Assembly: GCA_910577365.1 (NCBI GenBank)
Contig: CAJTMU010000068.1
Location: 1-12,517, forward strand
Origin: an uncultured Oscillospiraceae bacterium
Lineage (GTDB): Bacteria > Bacillota > Clostridia > Oscillospirales > Ruminococcaceae
DNA: 12,517 nt
Reading direction: 5' to 3'
Shown in pieces: positions 12,157 through 12,517 of the stretch. Within the stretch, counting starts at the first letter, position 1; each line of letters starts with the position of its first letter. The notes beneath the pieces are model-generated. The model was given only the letters and a program-made list of their open reading frames with translations. It had not been told where the DNA came from and ran no database searches. Both the position numbers and the translations under genes were made by a program.

Positions 12157-12517
12157 ATGAAAGAGTTTTTTCACAGTATAAAGTTTAAAATATTGATATG
12201 TATTGGAGCTTTGCTGCTTGGGTTTATGGCTTATGTGGCGGTGTCTGCGGGGATAGAAACCATTCCGGAAAGGATAATCGGGTCGGTTACATATCCGTTT
12301 GTAACTGCGTCGAACGCCATTTCGGAGGGCGTGACGGGCTTTATAGACAAGCTTGTGAACGCGGATACTTATAAAAGGCAGAACGAAGAGCTTACTGCGC
12401 AGCTCACGGAAATGTATAAGGAAATCGTGGACTATGAAGAGCTTAAGCAGGAAAACGAAAGTCTTCGTGAGATGCTGGAGCTTAAACAGGATAACAGCGA
12501 TTTTGTATTTAGTGAAC
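12157..12517 (+). CDS. mreC: rod shape-determining protein MreC, N-terminal part (runs off the window)
   Basis: MreC is a membrane-anchored scaffold that links MreB filaments to the periplasmic-side peptidoglycan synthases. The visible 120 codons show the expected start: a short cytoplasmic segment MKEFFHSIKFK, one transmembrane helix (about 12-32), a linker, and a coiled coil (about 66-112, with EELTAQLTEMYKEI and EELKQENESLREMLELK). The characteristic beta-barrel domain would follow beyond the edge. ATG is preceded by AAGGAG 6 nt upstream. The order mreB-mreC is near universal. Confidence 0.9.
   Translation, partial: MKEFFHSIKFKILICIGALLLGFMAYVAVSAGIETIPERIIGSVTYPFVTASNAISEGVTGFIDKLVNADTYKRQNEELTAQLTEMYKEIVDYEELKQENESLREMLELKQDNSDFVFSE

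Noticed and set aside
11482..12174. 230-codon minus-strand open frame opposite mreB and the mreB-mreC gap
   Set aside because: It is antisense to conserved mreB codons, crosses the repeat at 12030-12135, and has no ribosome-binding site or family match.

Overview
The window looks like a chromosomal segment of an anaerobic low-to-mid-GC Firmicute, probably class Clostridia (Ruminococcaceae/Oscillospiraceae-like). This is inferred from protein style (MutS2 with an Smr domain, MinD next to MgsA, clostridial-type RecO and Era), strong Shine-Dalgarno sites and sigma-A-like promoters. No rRNA, tRNA, CRISPR array, insertion sequence or phage gene was seen.

Layout. From the left edge to about 10.0 kb every gene lies on the minus strand; from 10.1 kb to the right edge every gene lies on the plus strand. 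Read in the direction of transcription, the left part is a probable operon or operon cluster: HAD phosphatase (7935-7156), rimM, trmD, era, recO, mutS2, then ugd (UDP-glucose dehydrogenase). It serves tRNA modification, ribosome maturation and rescue, recombination and envelope sugar synthesis. A good promoter lies at 8177-8205. Upstream of it is a separate minD-mgsA pair (9505-8357) with its own promoter at 9602-9630. The right part holds mreB and the start of mreC (cell-shape machinery), cut by the window edge.

Between minD and mreB is an AT-rich island (about 9.66-10.83 kb) with a small DUF6809-like protein gene on the minus strand and two small XRE-type HTH regulators on the plus strand. 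Its base composition differs from both flanks and it looks acquired.

The most notable non-coding content is a family of hairpin-rich intergenic repeats of about 123 bp. Four copies (3615-3737, 3755-3866, 6952-7074, 7959-8081) sit in the minus-strand operon and a shorter, divergent fifth (12030-12135) sits between mreB and mreC. All read in the same direction as the adjacent genes. Four of the five end 20-23 nt before a start codon, directly against the Shine-Dalgarno region (mutS2, rimM, HAD, mreC). This makes them candidates for transcribed 5'-UTR elements or for a repeat with a strongly constrained location.

Other points of note are an in-frame amber codon that appears to truncate ugd, a MinD without its usual C-terminal membrane-targeting helix, and inverted repeats at the minD, XRE and mreB control regions.
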